The position numbers were made by a program, and so were the translations under genes. DNA of 64,000 nucleotides from Martinezella lusitana (lineage in GTDB: Bacteria > Pseudomonadota > Alphaproteobacteria > Rhizobiales > Rhizobiaceae), in contig NZ_WUEY01000014.1 of the NCBI RefSeq assembly GCF_010668395.1, forward strand, positions 62,001-126,000, read 5' to 3'. Positions 50,260 through 58,794 of the stretch are shown one piece after another (the first letter of the stretch is position 1; every line of letters starts with the position of its first letter). The notes under the pieces were generated by a model. That model saw only the letters and a list, made by a program, of their open reading frames with translations. It was not told the DNA's origin and ran no database searches.

Positions 50260-50793
50260 ATGCGCAAGCTTCTCTTCGAAAGTCTCATCCGGCCGCCACT
50301 GACCGAAGCTAGGCCGGCGGTTTCCGACGCTGCGATGACAGAGCTTGCCGCCGCCATCGAAAGGAGCGCGCGACGATGGCTCGGGCGCAGCCTGTCGATC
50401 CGTGCCATCGACGCCGGGTCATGCAACGGCTGCGAGCTCGAAATGCACGCCCTCAGCAACGCTTTCTACGATATCGAGCGCTTCGGGCTTCGTTTCGTCG
50501 CTTCGCCGCGCCATGCCGATGTTCTGCTGGTGACCGGCCCCGTGACGAGAAACATGGCACAGGCGCTCGAACGGACCTACATTGCCACACCCGACCCCAA
50601 ATGGGTCGTAGCCCTCGGCGATTGTGGTCGTGATGGAGGTTGCTTCGCGGGCAGCTATGCCGTCCTCGGCGGGGTTTCGAAAGTCGTGCCCGTCGATCTG
50701 CATATTCCCGGATGCCCGCCTTCACCGATGGAAATCCTCAAGGGTTTGCTCGGGCTGCTAGAAGATGTGAGTAAGGAGGGCCGCGTTCCGTGA
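50260..50793 (+). CDS. hyfI: hydrogenase-4-like small subunit (NuoB-like [4Fe-4S] protein)
   Basis: A 177-residue protein with the proximal [4Fe-4S] ligands conserved: GSCNGCE (Cys 55, 58), GDCGRDGGCF (Cys 122 and 128) and IPGCPPSP (Cys 152). The CxxC form is hydrogenase-like, unlike the tandem CC of NuoB. The cluster therefore seems intact while the large-subunit metal site is lost, which implies electron transfer to a quinone or another acceptor rather than proton reduction. It follows hyfG by 12 bases and ends the operon; no HyfH/NuoI-type ferredoxin, HyfA or HyfD is present. Confidence 0.92.
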   Translation: MRKLLFESLIRPPLTEARPAVSDAAMTELAAAIERSARRWLGRSLSIRAIDAGSCNGCELEMHALSNAFYDIERFGLRFVASPRHADVLLVTGPVTRNMAQALERTYIATPDPKWVVALGDCGRDGGCFAGSYAVLGGVSKVVPVDLHIPGCPPSPMEILKGLLGLLEDVSKEGRVP

Positions 50794-51074
50794 CGGGCAG
50801 GTTCGATGGTTCAACTTCTGCGGGCTGGAATCGTAGCCATTGCCACGCTGACCGGGGCAGCAGCGAGGCTGCTTGCGGCCATTCGGCACCGGATCGCACC
50901 ATCGAGACCACCGCCACGCCGGAGGCGTGACATTGCGCTGGGCGGCAAGAGGAGTGAATGCATCGCCGGCGACCGGCTCGATGAAGGCGAGGCGCCCAAT
51001 CTCCGAGGTCGAGCCGGCACGACAAAGCAATCGGCGCCGTGCCGGCTCAGCATGGGGTCGTTACGACCATATGC

Positions 51075-52535
51075 TCATTGCGCCGCCTGTTCGGCATCAT
51101 CGAAAGCGGCGCTGAGCGTCTTGTAGAGAGCCGGATTGCGCGTGCGGATACGCAGCCCCATGGCAACCGCCCCAGCGGCAAGCAAGATGACGAGCGCCGG
51201 AAGCCCGTATACGAGCGGGTTCGTGCTCCCGGTCATCAGGTCGACATTGACGGATACCAGCAGGAACGCCCCTGCGAGCGCTATTCCGGAAAGTAACGGC
51301 GCCACACGCACCCGGAATATCGACTTGCCCTGGCGGCCGTTGCTGAACAGGCCGAAGATCGCAACGGCCACGAGCACCTGCACAAGAAGAATGCTCAATC
51401 CGCAGACGGTAACCATTCCTGAAAACACCGTCGTATAGGGGTCGGCCTTGATCAAAGCGAAAATGGCAATCACCGAAGTCACGATGATGACTTGAACCGC
51501 CCCGGCGACATAGGGCGACTTGTGCTTCTCGTGCACCTTTGCCAGACCTTTCCAAACCAGCCCGTCGCGGCCGAAGGCGAAGAAATACCGGTTCAACGTA
51601 TTGTGAAACGAAAGCAGCGCGGCAAAATAACTGGTGAGAAGAAGGATATTCATCGCATACCCGGCCCAGTTTCCGAGAATGTCCTGCAAGGCCGTCATGT
51701 AGAATGTATCGAGATTGGCTCCCGCAATGGACATGATCTTCTCTGCGCCGTAATACTGCACGATAGCCCAGCTGCAAAACGCGTAGAATACGGTGATAAT
51801 GCCGACTGCCAGATAGGTTGCGCGGGGAATGGTTCTTGCGGGATCTTTGGCTTCCTCGCCGAAAATTGCCGTCGCTTCGAAACCGATGAAGGCCCCGACG
51901 ACGAAGACGATCACGACGCCAATGCCCGGTGCCAGGAAATCCGTTGGCCGCAGACCCGCGCTCGTCAAGCCGTCAGGCCCTCCGCCCCTGATTAGAACGC
52001 CAATCGCGAAGAGCGTCAGCAATGTGATTTCGCCGATCATGCACAGGCCGAGCAGACGTCCCGAAAAGACCACATGCTGTCTTCCGCAAAGGAAAACCAC
52101 CACAAGCAGCGCCAAGGACCAGACCCACCACGGCAAAGAATAGCCCAGCGGTCCGACGGTTGCGTTCACGAACACACCGAAGATCGCGTATATGCCGATC
52201 TGGATGGTGAAATAGGCAAGAAAGGCCAGCATTGCCGCAGCCATTCCCCAAGGCCCGCCCAGCCCCTTGGTGACATAGGAGTAAAAGCCGCCTGCGCTTT
52301 TCACGAACGGTGTCATCGCCGTGAAACCTATCGCAAAGAGCAGATAGACGATCCCCAGCGTGACGAAGGCGGCCGGCACTCCGATATTGCCGAAGGCAAA
52401 GGCAGGTGGCGTTGCGCCGACAAGAGCCGACATTGGCGCAGCAGCTGCAACGACGAAAAAGACGATATGGGTAACGCCTATGGAATTCTTGTCCAATCTT
52501 CCACTTGGCGCTTCTTTCAATCCGACATTGCTCAT
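51075..52535 (-). CDS. APC-superfamily amino acid/amine permease
   Basis: A 486-residue inner-membrane transporter with about 12 helices. The first helix region GVTHIVFFVVAAAAPMSALV, followed by GATPPAFAFGN, is typical of the APC ('AA_permease_2') group; GAFIGFEATAIFGEEAKDPA has the substrate-binding GFE motif. It is encoded 145 bases downstream of the aminotransferase gene and in the same direction, so uptake of the aminotransferase substrate (an amine or amino acid) is likely. Confidence 0.92.
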   Translation of the reverse strand: MSNVGLKEAPSGRLDKNSIGVTHIVFFVVAAAAPMSALVGATPPAFAFGNIGVPAAFVTLGIVYLLFAIGFTAMTPFVKSAGGFYSYVTKGLGGPWGMAAAMLAFLAYFTIQIGIYAIFGVFVNATVGPLGYSLPWWVWSLALLVVVFLCGRQHVVFSGRLLGLCMIGEITLLTLFAIGVLIRGGGPDGLTSAGLRPTDFLAPGIGVVIVFVVGAFIGFEATAIFGEEAKDPARTIPRATYLAVGIITVFYAFCSWAIVQYYGAEKIMSIAGANLDTFYMTALQDILGNWAGYAMNILLLTSYFAALLSFHNTLNRYFFAFGRDGLVWKGLAKVHEKHKSPYVAGAVQVIIVTSVIAIFALIKADPYTTVFSGMVTVCGLSILLVQVLVAVAIFGLFSNGRQGKSIFRVRVAPLLSGIALAGAFLLVSVNVDLMTGSTNPLVYGLPALVILLAAGAVAMGLRIRTRNPALYKTLSAAFDDAEQAAQ

Positions 52536-52679
52536 CGAATATTCCCCTCTTGTTTTTGAGCTTATGGTAGGAAAGCAACGGCGTCTTCGTCTGGGGAAGG
52601 CGCCATTTGGCGAGGAGATGGAGATGCCTGCAGCCGTTCATTTCATCGCGGTTCCGCCGGCTTCCCCGATCATCCGGGA

Positions 52680-54065
52680 TTAGCGCGCCTTGAAGGCGCG
52701 GGCGGTCGCATCCAAGGCATCGCGCGTCATTGCGAAAACCTCGTCGATCTGACCGCGGGTGATGATCAGCGGCGGCATCAAGGTCATGGTATCGCCAATG
52801 GCGCGCAACGCCAGACCGCGGTGAAGAGCCTCCGTGCTGCAATGATCGCCCACGCGCAGCGCCTCGTCGAAAAGGACACGCTTATCCTTGTCTGCAACGA
52901 GCTGGATGCCTGCGAACAGGCCGCAGCTGCGGACATTGCCGACAAGCGGATGGTCGGCAAGGCTTGCGACATGCTCGCCGAAGTGTTTTCCGAGCTCGGC
53001 GGCGTTTTCAACGACCTGTTCGCGCTCCATGATGCGGATGTTTTCCAGAGCAACCGCAGCGCCGACCGGATGACCGGAGTTGGTGAAGCCGTGGTAGAAT
53101 TCACCGCCCTTTTCAATCAGCAGCGATGCGATGCGGTCGCTCACCATCGTTGCCGACATCGGGAAATACGAGGATGTGATGCCCTTTGCTATTGCCATGA
53201 GGTCCGGGGCTTCGATGCCGAAGGTTTCGCAACCGAACCACTTGCCGGTTCGCCCGAAGCCGGAGACGACCTCGTCGATGACCAGGAGAACATCGTATTT
53301 CCTGCAGATTCGCTGGATTTCCGGCCAATAGGTATCCGGCGGCAAGATGGCGCCACCGGCGCCCTGGAACGGCTCTGCGAAGAAGGCCGCGACGTTCTCG
53401 GCGCCCAGCTCCAGTATCTTGTCTTCAAGCCAGCGCGCCGCCGTCAAGCCAAACTCTTCCGGAGTTTCGCCCGCTCCGTTCAAATACCAGTAAGGCGCTT
53501 CGATACGCTCTATCCCGGAGATCGGCATTCCGCCTCCGGACGTATAGAAGACCGGGTTGCCGGAGAGGCTGGTGGTTGCGATCGTGCTTCCATGGTAGGC
53601 CTGCGCCCGCGCGATGATTACCCGCTTGTCCGGCTTGCCGGCGAGGTTCCAGTAGCGATGGACCAGTTTAAGGCAGGTTTCGTTGGCTTCCGAGCCCGAA
53701 TTCGTAAAGAATACGTGGTTGAGCCCTTTTGGGGTCAGTTCCACCAGCTTTTCAGCCAGCTGGATCGCGGGTTCATTTGACGTCTTGAAGAAAGACTGGC
53801 TGTAGGACAGCTTTTGCATTTGCCTGGCTGCAACCTCGGCCAGCTCTTTGCGGCCATATCCCAGGGTGACACATCCCAGCCCCGCCAGTCCGTCAATTAT
53901 GCGGCGGCCGTCGGTATCCCAGATGTAGACTCCCTCCGCATGATCTTGAATGCGCGAGCCTTCGGCGTGCAACTCCGCGTAATCGGTGAAAGGGTGCAGA
54001 TAGTGTAAATTGTCACGGAGCTGCAGCGCGGTTATCGGCGAGTTTATGGTCGAAATTTCGTTCAT
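52680..54065 (-). CDS. class III aminotransferase, omega-amino-acid/amine:pyruvate type
   Basis: A 461-residue PLP enzyme. It has VFFTNSGSEANETCLKLVHR, YHGSTIATTSLSGN, the cofactor Asp in LLVIDEVVSGFGRTGKWFGC and the PLP Lys in LMAIAKGITSSYFPMSA; GFTNSGHPVGAAVALENIRI lies near the C-terminus. The family transfers omega-amino groups (GABA, beta-alanine, taurine, amines) to pyruvate or 2-oxoglutarate. ATG 54065 has an AGGAG site; the in-frame extension to 54221 runs through the operator. It yields an aldehyde, which the ALDH encoded opposite could oxidise. Confidence 0.92.
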   Translation of the reverse strand: MNEISTINSPITALQLRDNLHYLHPFTDYAELHAEGSRIQDHAEGVYIWDTDGRRIIDGLAGLGCVTLGYGRKELAEVAARQMQKLSYSQSFFKTSNEPAIQLAEKLVELTPKGLNHVFFTNSGSEANETCLKLVHRYWNLAGKPDKRVIIARAQAYHGSTIATTSLSGNPVFYTSGGGMPISGIERIEAPYWYLNGAGETPEEFGLTAARWLEDKILELGAENVAAFFAEPFQGAGGAILPPDTYWPEIQRICRKYDVLLVIDEVVSGFGRTGKWFGCETFGIEAPDLMAIAKGITSSYFPMSATMVSDRIASLLIEKGGEFYHGFTNSGHPVGAAVALENIRIMEREQVVENAAELGKHFGEHVASLADHPLVGNVRSCGLFAGIQLVADKDKRVLFDEALRVGDHCSTEALHRGLALRAIGDTMTLMPPLIITRGQIDEVFAMTRDALDATARAFKAR

Positions 54066-54093
54066 ATGCGGGATCTCCTGCCTGGCCAGTCTT

Positions 54094-54169
54094 GGCATGG
54101 GAGGATGATATGAAGTCGCCGGGAAGATCTCCTGCCTGTCCGTGCAGGGTTTCTTGCCTATCCGTGCAA
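54094..54169 (-). promoter_or_regulatory. duplicated promoter/operator block, copy 1 (aminotransferase promoter)
   Basis: Reading leftward, this 76-bp block is identical at 74 of 76 positions to copy 2 at 55321-55396. It contains two direct repeats of a 20-bp unit beginning tgcacgga, 22 bp apart, as AraC proteins prefer, followed by a TATCAT-like -10. It ends 28 bases before the aminotransferase ATG. Confidence 0.9.
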
Positions 54170-54196
54170 TTCTCCGGGATTGCCTTGCGAGTTTGG

Positions 54197-55240
54197 CTAC
54201 GTCCGACGCACCGCTCGACATTCCCGTGGCGTCAATCCGAACCGGCTGCGGAAGGCACGGCTGAAATGCGCGGAATCTTTAAAGCCCCAGGCTAGTGCAA
54301 TATCGCTGATCGATCGCCCGAACATGCGGGTATCCTCGATTTCCTTCCGGCACTGATCCAGCCGGGTATCCTGGATGAAGCGCCACACGGTCGTCCCCTC
54401 GCTTTCAAACAGGTAGTAAAGATTGCGCAGCGACAATCCCTGGGCTTTCGCCGTGGTGGCAGGCGACAGCGTCGCATCGGAAAGGTGGGCCCTGATATGG
54501 GCCTTAACCCGCGACAATGTGCTCGCTTTCGTGTCGGAATCCTGAAGCGGGCCGGTCTGACTGAGCGAAAAGAGGGCGATGCCCAGCAGTTCCATCAGGT
54601 TATCCTGCAGATAATTGGCAATCAGCAGGTCATCATCGTTCTTTTCCATGACAAGCGACTGGACGTAGGAATACAGGAACCGTCCTGGCCCGCTCGTTCC
54701 GGAAAAGCCGCGGGCAGTCACACGCTCGCTGCATTTCAACCGATCCTGCAGCATCGCGCGCGGAAAATCGACGGACAGCTGTCGAAAAGGCCCATCGAAC
54801 CGCATCTCATAGGGACGAGCGCTATCGTACATCGTCACTTCGCCGGGTCGCGTCACGGCCTCCCGGCCGTCTTGCAGAACCGTTCCCGTGCCCTCGAGCT
54901 GGAAATTGATTTGGATGGGGTTGTCTCCGCTGGGCCGGATATGCCTGCTTTCACGAGCGACAACCGAGCAGGTGGAACGAATGTCCGACAGAACGACATC
55001 TCCGATCTTGTGCCAATTGATCCGCCCATAGAACTGGACCGGATTTTCAATCGCCACCGTCGTTTTGGTATAGAGGTCGGAGATCGCTTCCTCCCAGAAG
55101 CGGCCTCGGCGGCCGATATGAATCTGATCTGTGGAGATGGTTCCCATCTTGGCTCTCGCCGATTTGTTCAAAGCAACCCATGAACTATCGTACACTGGCC
55201 GGCTCTTGTCGAGTTCCGTGCTCTCGATCGCAGAGAACAT
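54197..55240 (-). CDS. AraC-family regulator (AraC_binding_2 N-terminal domain)
   Basis: About 347 residues. The N-terminal ligand domain (HIGRRGRFWEEAISDLY, INFQLEGTGTVLQDGREAVT, RPYEMRFDGPFRQLSVDFPR) resembles AraC_binding_2. The C-terminal double HTH is LSPATTAKAQGLSLRNLYYL, FESEGTTVWRFIQDTRLDQC and SISDIALAWGFKDSAHFSRA, FRSRFGLTPREC. Start uncertain: ATG 55240 is favoured, ATG 55147 possible. It sits between the two duplicated operators and probably activates both the aminotransferase-permease and the ALDH-dioxygenase operons. Confidence 0.9.
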   Translation of the reverse strand: MFSAIESTELDKSRPVYDSSWVALNKSARAKMGTISTDQIHIGRRGRFWEEAISDLYTKTTVAIENPVQFYGRINWHKIGDVVLSDIRSTCSVVARESRHIRPSGDNPIQINFQLEGTGTVLQDGREAVTRPGEVTMYDSARPYEMRFDGPFRQLSVDFPRAMLQDRLKCSERVTARGFSGTSGPGRFLYSYVQSLVMEKNDDDLLIANYLQDNLMELLGIALFSLSQTGPLQDSDTKASTLSRVKAHIRAHLSDATLSPATTAKAQGLSLRNLYYLFESEGTTVWRFIQDTRLDQCRKEIEDTRMFGRSISDIALAWGFKDSAHFSRAFRSRFGLTPRECRAVRRT

Positions 55241-55320
55241 CCCCGAATGCTGCGTTCGAACGTCCCGCGGCCGCCGCCTTGCGCCGGATGCCGCCGGACC
55301 CGGACGGCGATTTTTGAGAT

Positions 55321-55396
55321 TTGCACGGATAGGCAAGAAATCCTGCACGGACAGGCAGGAGATCTTCCCGGCGTCTTCATATCATCCTCCCATGCC
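55321..55396 (+). promoter_or_regulatory. duplicated promoter/operator block, copy 2 (ALDH promoter)
   Basis: Direct 20-bp units start at 55322 and 55344, 17 of 20 positions identical, followed by a conserved 30-base tail with a TATCAT-like -10 near 55379. It is the inverted partner of copy 1. It lies 29 bases before the ALDH ATG and in the AraC/ALDH divergent gap. Confidence 0.9.
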
Positions 55397-55425
55397 GGCA
55401 ACTGGTTTGGGAGGAGAAGAGGACC

Positions 55426-56880
55426 ATGAACATAAGCAGCGGGACCACCGTTCAGTCGATCGACCATTGGATCGGGGGCGAGCGTATCGCACCATCGAGT
55501 GGTCGCTATTTCACCGACAACAATCCGGACGACGACACGCCCTATGCGCGGGTTGCCGAAGGCGACACGAAAGACATCGACCGCGCGGTCCAAAGCGCCC
55601 ACGACGCGTTCAAGACCTACGGAAAGAGCATGGCGCTGGACCGCGAGGCGTGGCTGTCGAAGGCGGCGGCATTGGTCGAAAAATACCGTGACGACTTTCT
55701 TGACATTCTCGTCAAGGAGGTGGGCTCGCCCATCGGCAAGGCGCATTTCGAAGTCGGGTATGCGGCCGGCTGCCTACGCTCTGCCGCCGGTGTGGCGCGT
55801 CGTATCGCGGGCCAGACGATCCCTTCGGACACCCCGGGCCGGTTTGCCATGACCATCCGTCAGCCGCTCGGCGTCGTGGCGACCATCTCGCCGTTCAACG
55901 TGCCGCTTTTGAAGGCGTCGAAGCTTAGCGCCTCACCGCTTGCGACCGGCAACACGGTGGTAATGCTGCCCTCCGAGGAAGCCTCGATGGTCACGAGCCG
56001 TCTCGTCGATATCTACAAGGAGGCGGGGATACCGGCCGGAGCGGTCAATATGGTGACCGGGCTCGGCGCCGATATCGGCGATGCGCTGACGACCCATCCG
56101 CTGGTCAAGGCCGTCATGTTCACCGGGTCGAGCCGCGTCGGCAAGCATATTAGTGCGCTTTGCGGATCGATGATGCGGCGCGTGCTGCTTGAACTCGGAG
56201 GCAAGAACCCGCTGGTCGTACTGGCCGATGCCGATCTCGATGCCGCGGTCGAGGGAGCCTGTATCGGGCAATTCTTCTATCAGGGTCAGGCCTGCATGGC
56301 TTCAAGCCGGATCTACGTGGAAAAGAGCATCGAAGAGGAGTTCACGCGCCGTTTCATTGCCAGAGCCGAGACCCTGGGCATGGGAGACCTCCGCGACCTG
56401 GACACATGGCTGGGCCCGATCATCTCTGGCCGTCAGCGCGAGCGCGTGCGAACACATATCGAGGACGCCCGTGCCAAAGGCGCCAAGGTGCTGACCGGTG
56501 GCGAATGGGTCGGCAACCGCTGCCGCCCGACCATCCTTTCAGGGGTGGATGAAACGATGACGGTTTGCCGTGAAGAAACCTTCGGCCCCGTTACATCGAT
56601 CTATCCCGTCGCAGACCTGGACGAGGCGATCGAGCGTGCGAACGACACCAACTACGGACTGAGCGCCGCGATCTATACGAAGGACCTCAACAAGGCCTTC
56701 CGCTATATGCAGGAAGTCAACGCGGGCATGGTTCATATCAATGCGCCCACGATCGCCGACGAGCCGCATGTGCCGTTCGGCGGCGTCGGCGACAGCGGTT
56801 TCGGCCGCGAGGGAACCGATGTCGATGTCGACACTCTCACCGAATGGAAGTGGGTCACCTTTCCAAACGGACGCAATTGA
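55426..56880 (+). CDS. NAD(P)-dependent aldehyde dehydrogenase
   Basis: A 484-residue ALDH-superfamily enzyme. IDHWIGGERIAPSSGRYFTD begins the fold; TISPFNVPLLKASKLSASPL binds NAD; FTGSSRVGKHI; the general base is in LELGGKNPLVV (Glu) and the catalytic Cys in FYQGQACMASSRI; EETFGPVTSIYPV and VPFGGVGDSGFGREGTDVDV close it. GGAGGAGAAG precedes ATG 55426. It would oxidise the aldehyde produced by the adjacent aminotransferase or by aromatic side-chain degradation. Confidence 0.95.
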   Translation: MNISSGTTVQSIDHWIGGERIAPSSGRYFTDNNPDDDTPYARVAEGDTKDIDRAVQSAHDAFKTYGKSMALDREAWLSKAAALVEKYRDDFLDILVKEVGSPIGKAHFEVGYAAGCLRSAAGVARRIAGQTIPSDTPGRFAMTIRQPLGVVATISPFNVPLLKASKLSASPLATGNTVVMLPSEEASMVTSRLVDIYKEAGIPAGAVNMVTGLGADIGDALTTHPLVKAVMFTGSSRVGKHISALCGSMMRRVLLELGGKNPLVVLADADLDAAVEGACIGQFFYQGQACMASSRIYVEKSIEEEFTRRFIARAETLGMGDLRDLDTWLGPIISGRQRERVRTHIEDARAKGAKVLTGGEWVGNRCRPTILSGVDETMTVCREETFGPVTSIYPVADLDEAIERANDTNYGLSAAIYTKDLNKAFRYMQEVNAGMVHINAPTIADEPHVPFGGVGDSGFGREGTDVDVDTLTEWKWVTFPNGRN

Positions 56881-57081
56881 ACCCAGCGCATAAGCAGGGG
56901 CTGGTGAACGGTGGCGACCGGACGGCGCGTCGCCACCGCGCCATCGGCGTCGGCCATGCCGTCGCTATCGCGCTGTTTTTGACGAAGTACCAGACATTTC
57001 CTTCATTCGGGTCGGTTGCGACGAATGCCGCGCAGAGGCCGTATCGAATGAAAGCGATGAACGTAACGAAGATGGCGGATC

Positions 57082-57405
57082 ATGCTGAAACTCATAGTCA
57101 AGGATCGAGCGGGACAGGAACATGAAATCGCAAGAGAAAATTTCGCGAACCGCAGCCTGATGGAGATCGTGAGGGATAGTGGCGTCGAGGAAATACTCGC
57201 TGTTTGCGGCGGATGCTGTTCCTGTTCGACCTGTCACATCTATGTCGACGATGCGGATTGGGGACGCTTGCCTGCGATGGGTGTCGATGAAGACGCTTTG
57301 CTCGATGCCTCCGATCATCGAACCCTGTCTTCCCGGTTGGCGTGCCAGATACGCTTCAGCGACGAACTGAACGGCCTGAAGATCGCCGTGGCGCCAGAGG
57401 ACTAG
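57082..57405 (+). CDS. [2Fe-2S] ferredoxin of the dioxygenase system
   Basis: A 107-residue ferredoxin of the adrenodoxin/putidaredoxin type: AVCGGCCSCSTCHIYVDDAD holds three ligand Cys (with an extra Cys), and the fourth is in SSRLACQIRF. It starts 201 bases after the ALDH stop and is followed by the reductase after three bases. It carries electrons from the flavoprotein to the Rieske alpha subunit. Most three-component Rieske systems instead use a Rieske-type ferredoxin; here the plant-type fold appears. Confidence 0.93.
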   Translation: MLKLIVKDRAGQEHEIARENFANRSLMEIVRDSGVEEILAVCGGCCSCSTCHIYVDDADWGRLPAMGVDEDALLDASDHRTLSSRLACQIRFSDELNGLKIAVAPED

Positions 57406-57408
57406 ACC

Positions 57409-58665
57409 ATGCCGGACGACACTTTTGGCTATGTAAAGACGCGCTATGACGTTCTGATCGTGGGCGGCGGCCATGCCGGGGCGCAGGCGGCGATTTCTCT
57501 GCGGCAGCTCAAGTTCCACGGATCGATCGCGATTATCGGTGACGAGCCGGAATTGCCCTACGAACGGCCGCCCCTTTCCAAGGATTACCTTTCGCGGGAA
57601 AAGACCTTCGACCGTATCCTGCTGCGCCCGGCGAGCTTCTGGGAGGAGCGGAATGTCACGCTGCTGACGGGCCGCGAGGTCGACATGGTCGATCCATCGG
57701 ACATGAAGATCATTGCCGACGACGGCAGCGTGATCGTCTACGGCACGTTGATATGGGCGGCTGGCGGCCGGCCCCGCCGCCTCAGATGTGCCGGCGGCGA
57801 CCTTGAAGGCGTACACAGCGTGCGCACGCGTGCCGATGTCGACAGGATCCAGGCGGAACTTGGCGATGTCGAAGATGTGGCCGTTGTCGGCGGCGGTTAT
57901 ATCGGCCTGGAAACTGCCGCGGTCCTAACCGGACTCGGCAAGAAAGTGACGGTTCTCGAGGCGCAGGACAGGGTTCTGGCCCGTGTCGCCGGTCCCGTGA
58001 TTTCGCGCTTCTACGAAGCACAGCACCGCGCTCATGGTGTGGATATCCGTTTCGGCGCAACGGTGGAAGCGATCGAGGAAAGCGGCGGCAGGGCGTGTGG
58101 CGTACGGCTCAGTACGGGAGAAACAATCCCGTGCCAGATGGTGATCGTCGGCATCGGCATCGCCCCATCCATCGACGCATTGATTTCCGCCGGTGCGAGC
58201 TACGCCTATGGCAATGGCGTTGTCGTCGATGAGTTCTGTCGGACTACCATGCCGGACATCTATGCTGTCGGCGACTGCGCCCTTCACAACAATCCGTTTG
58301 CCGACGGTGCGCAGATCCGCCTGGAATCGGTTCAAAACGCCAGTGACATGGCTATGACCGCTGCCAAGGCGATCGTCGGTATGCCCGAGGCTTACCGTTC
58401 CGTGCCGTGGTTCTGGTCGAACCAATACGATCTTCGGCTTCAGACGGTCGGCTTGTCGCGGGGCTACGACGAGGAGGTCGTGCGCGGCGATGTCTCGTCC
58501 CGTTCCTTCTCCGTGGCATACCTGAAACAGGGAAGGATCATCGCCTTGGACTGCGTCAATGCAGCGAAGGATTACGTGCAGGGCAAACGGCTGATCGAAG
58601 CGGGTGTCCGTGTAAGCGCGCGGGCAGTGTCGGATCCCGCCAATGCCTTGCGGGATATCGCCTAG
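57409..58665 (+). CDS. FAD-dependent ferredoxin reductase of the dioxygenase system
   Basis: A 418-residue pyridine-nucleotide oxidoreductase. FAD site VLIVGGGHAGAQAA near residue 15; LPYERPPLSKDYLS typical of putidaredoxin reductase/BphA4; NAD site VAVVGGGYIGLETAAVL near 150; FAD C-terminal motif DIYAVGDCALHNN near 285; WFWSNQYDLRLQTVGLSRGY is a recurring BphA4-type tail motif. It oxidises NADH and passes electrons to the adjacent ferredoxin. Confidence 0.94.
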   Translation: MPDDTFGYVKTRYDVLIVGGGHAGAQAAISLRQLKFHGSIAIIGDEPELPYERPPLSKDYLSREKTFDRILLRPASFWEERNVTLLTGREVDMVDPSDMKIIADDGSVIVYGTLIWAAGGRPRRLRCAGGDLEGVHSVRTRADVDRIQAELGDVEDVAVVGGGYIGLETAAVLTGLGKKVTVLEAQDRVLARVAGPVISRFYEAQHRAHGVDIRFGATVEAIEESGGRACGVRLSTGETIPCQMVIVGIGIAPSIDALISAGASYAYGNGVVVDEFCRTTMPDIYAVGDCALHNNPFADGAQIRLESVQNASDMAMTAAKAIVGMPEAYRSVPWFWSNQYDLRLQTVGLSRGYDEEVVRGDVSSRSFSVAYLKQGRIIALDCVNAAKDYVQGKRLIEAGVRVSARAVSDPANALRDIA

Positions 58666-58700
58666 AGCAATTCCCGCAAAAGCGTGAGCCGATCTTGCGT
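58663..58700. repeat. degenerate rhizobial intergenic palindromic repeat
   Basis: The stretch tagagcaattcccgcaaaag, then cgtgagccgatcttgcg, resembles the short intergenic palindromic elements common in Rhizobium and relatives (agagcaattcc...ttttgcgtccggaattgc) but is incomplete. It lies between the reductase gene and the Rieske alpha gene. The assignment is from recall of the repeat's shape. Confidence 0.4.
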
Positions 58701-58794
58701 TTGCGACGGCATGAATCGGCATCCGCAGCAATCCAGTTCCGGGGAGGGGAGTTCCACGGTCGCTCTTCCCGTCTGTCCTACAAAGGAGGATTCC

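Noticed and set aside
48733..50793. A true [NiFe] hydrogenase 4
   Set aside because: The N-terminal RxCGxC is RTSGDS and the C-terminal DPCxxC is missing, and no maturation genes are nearby.
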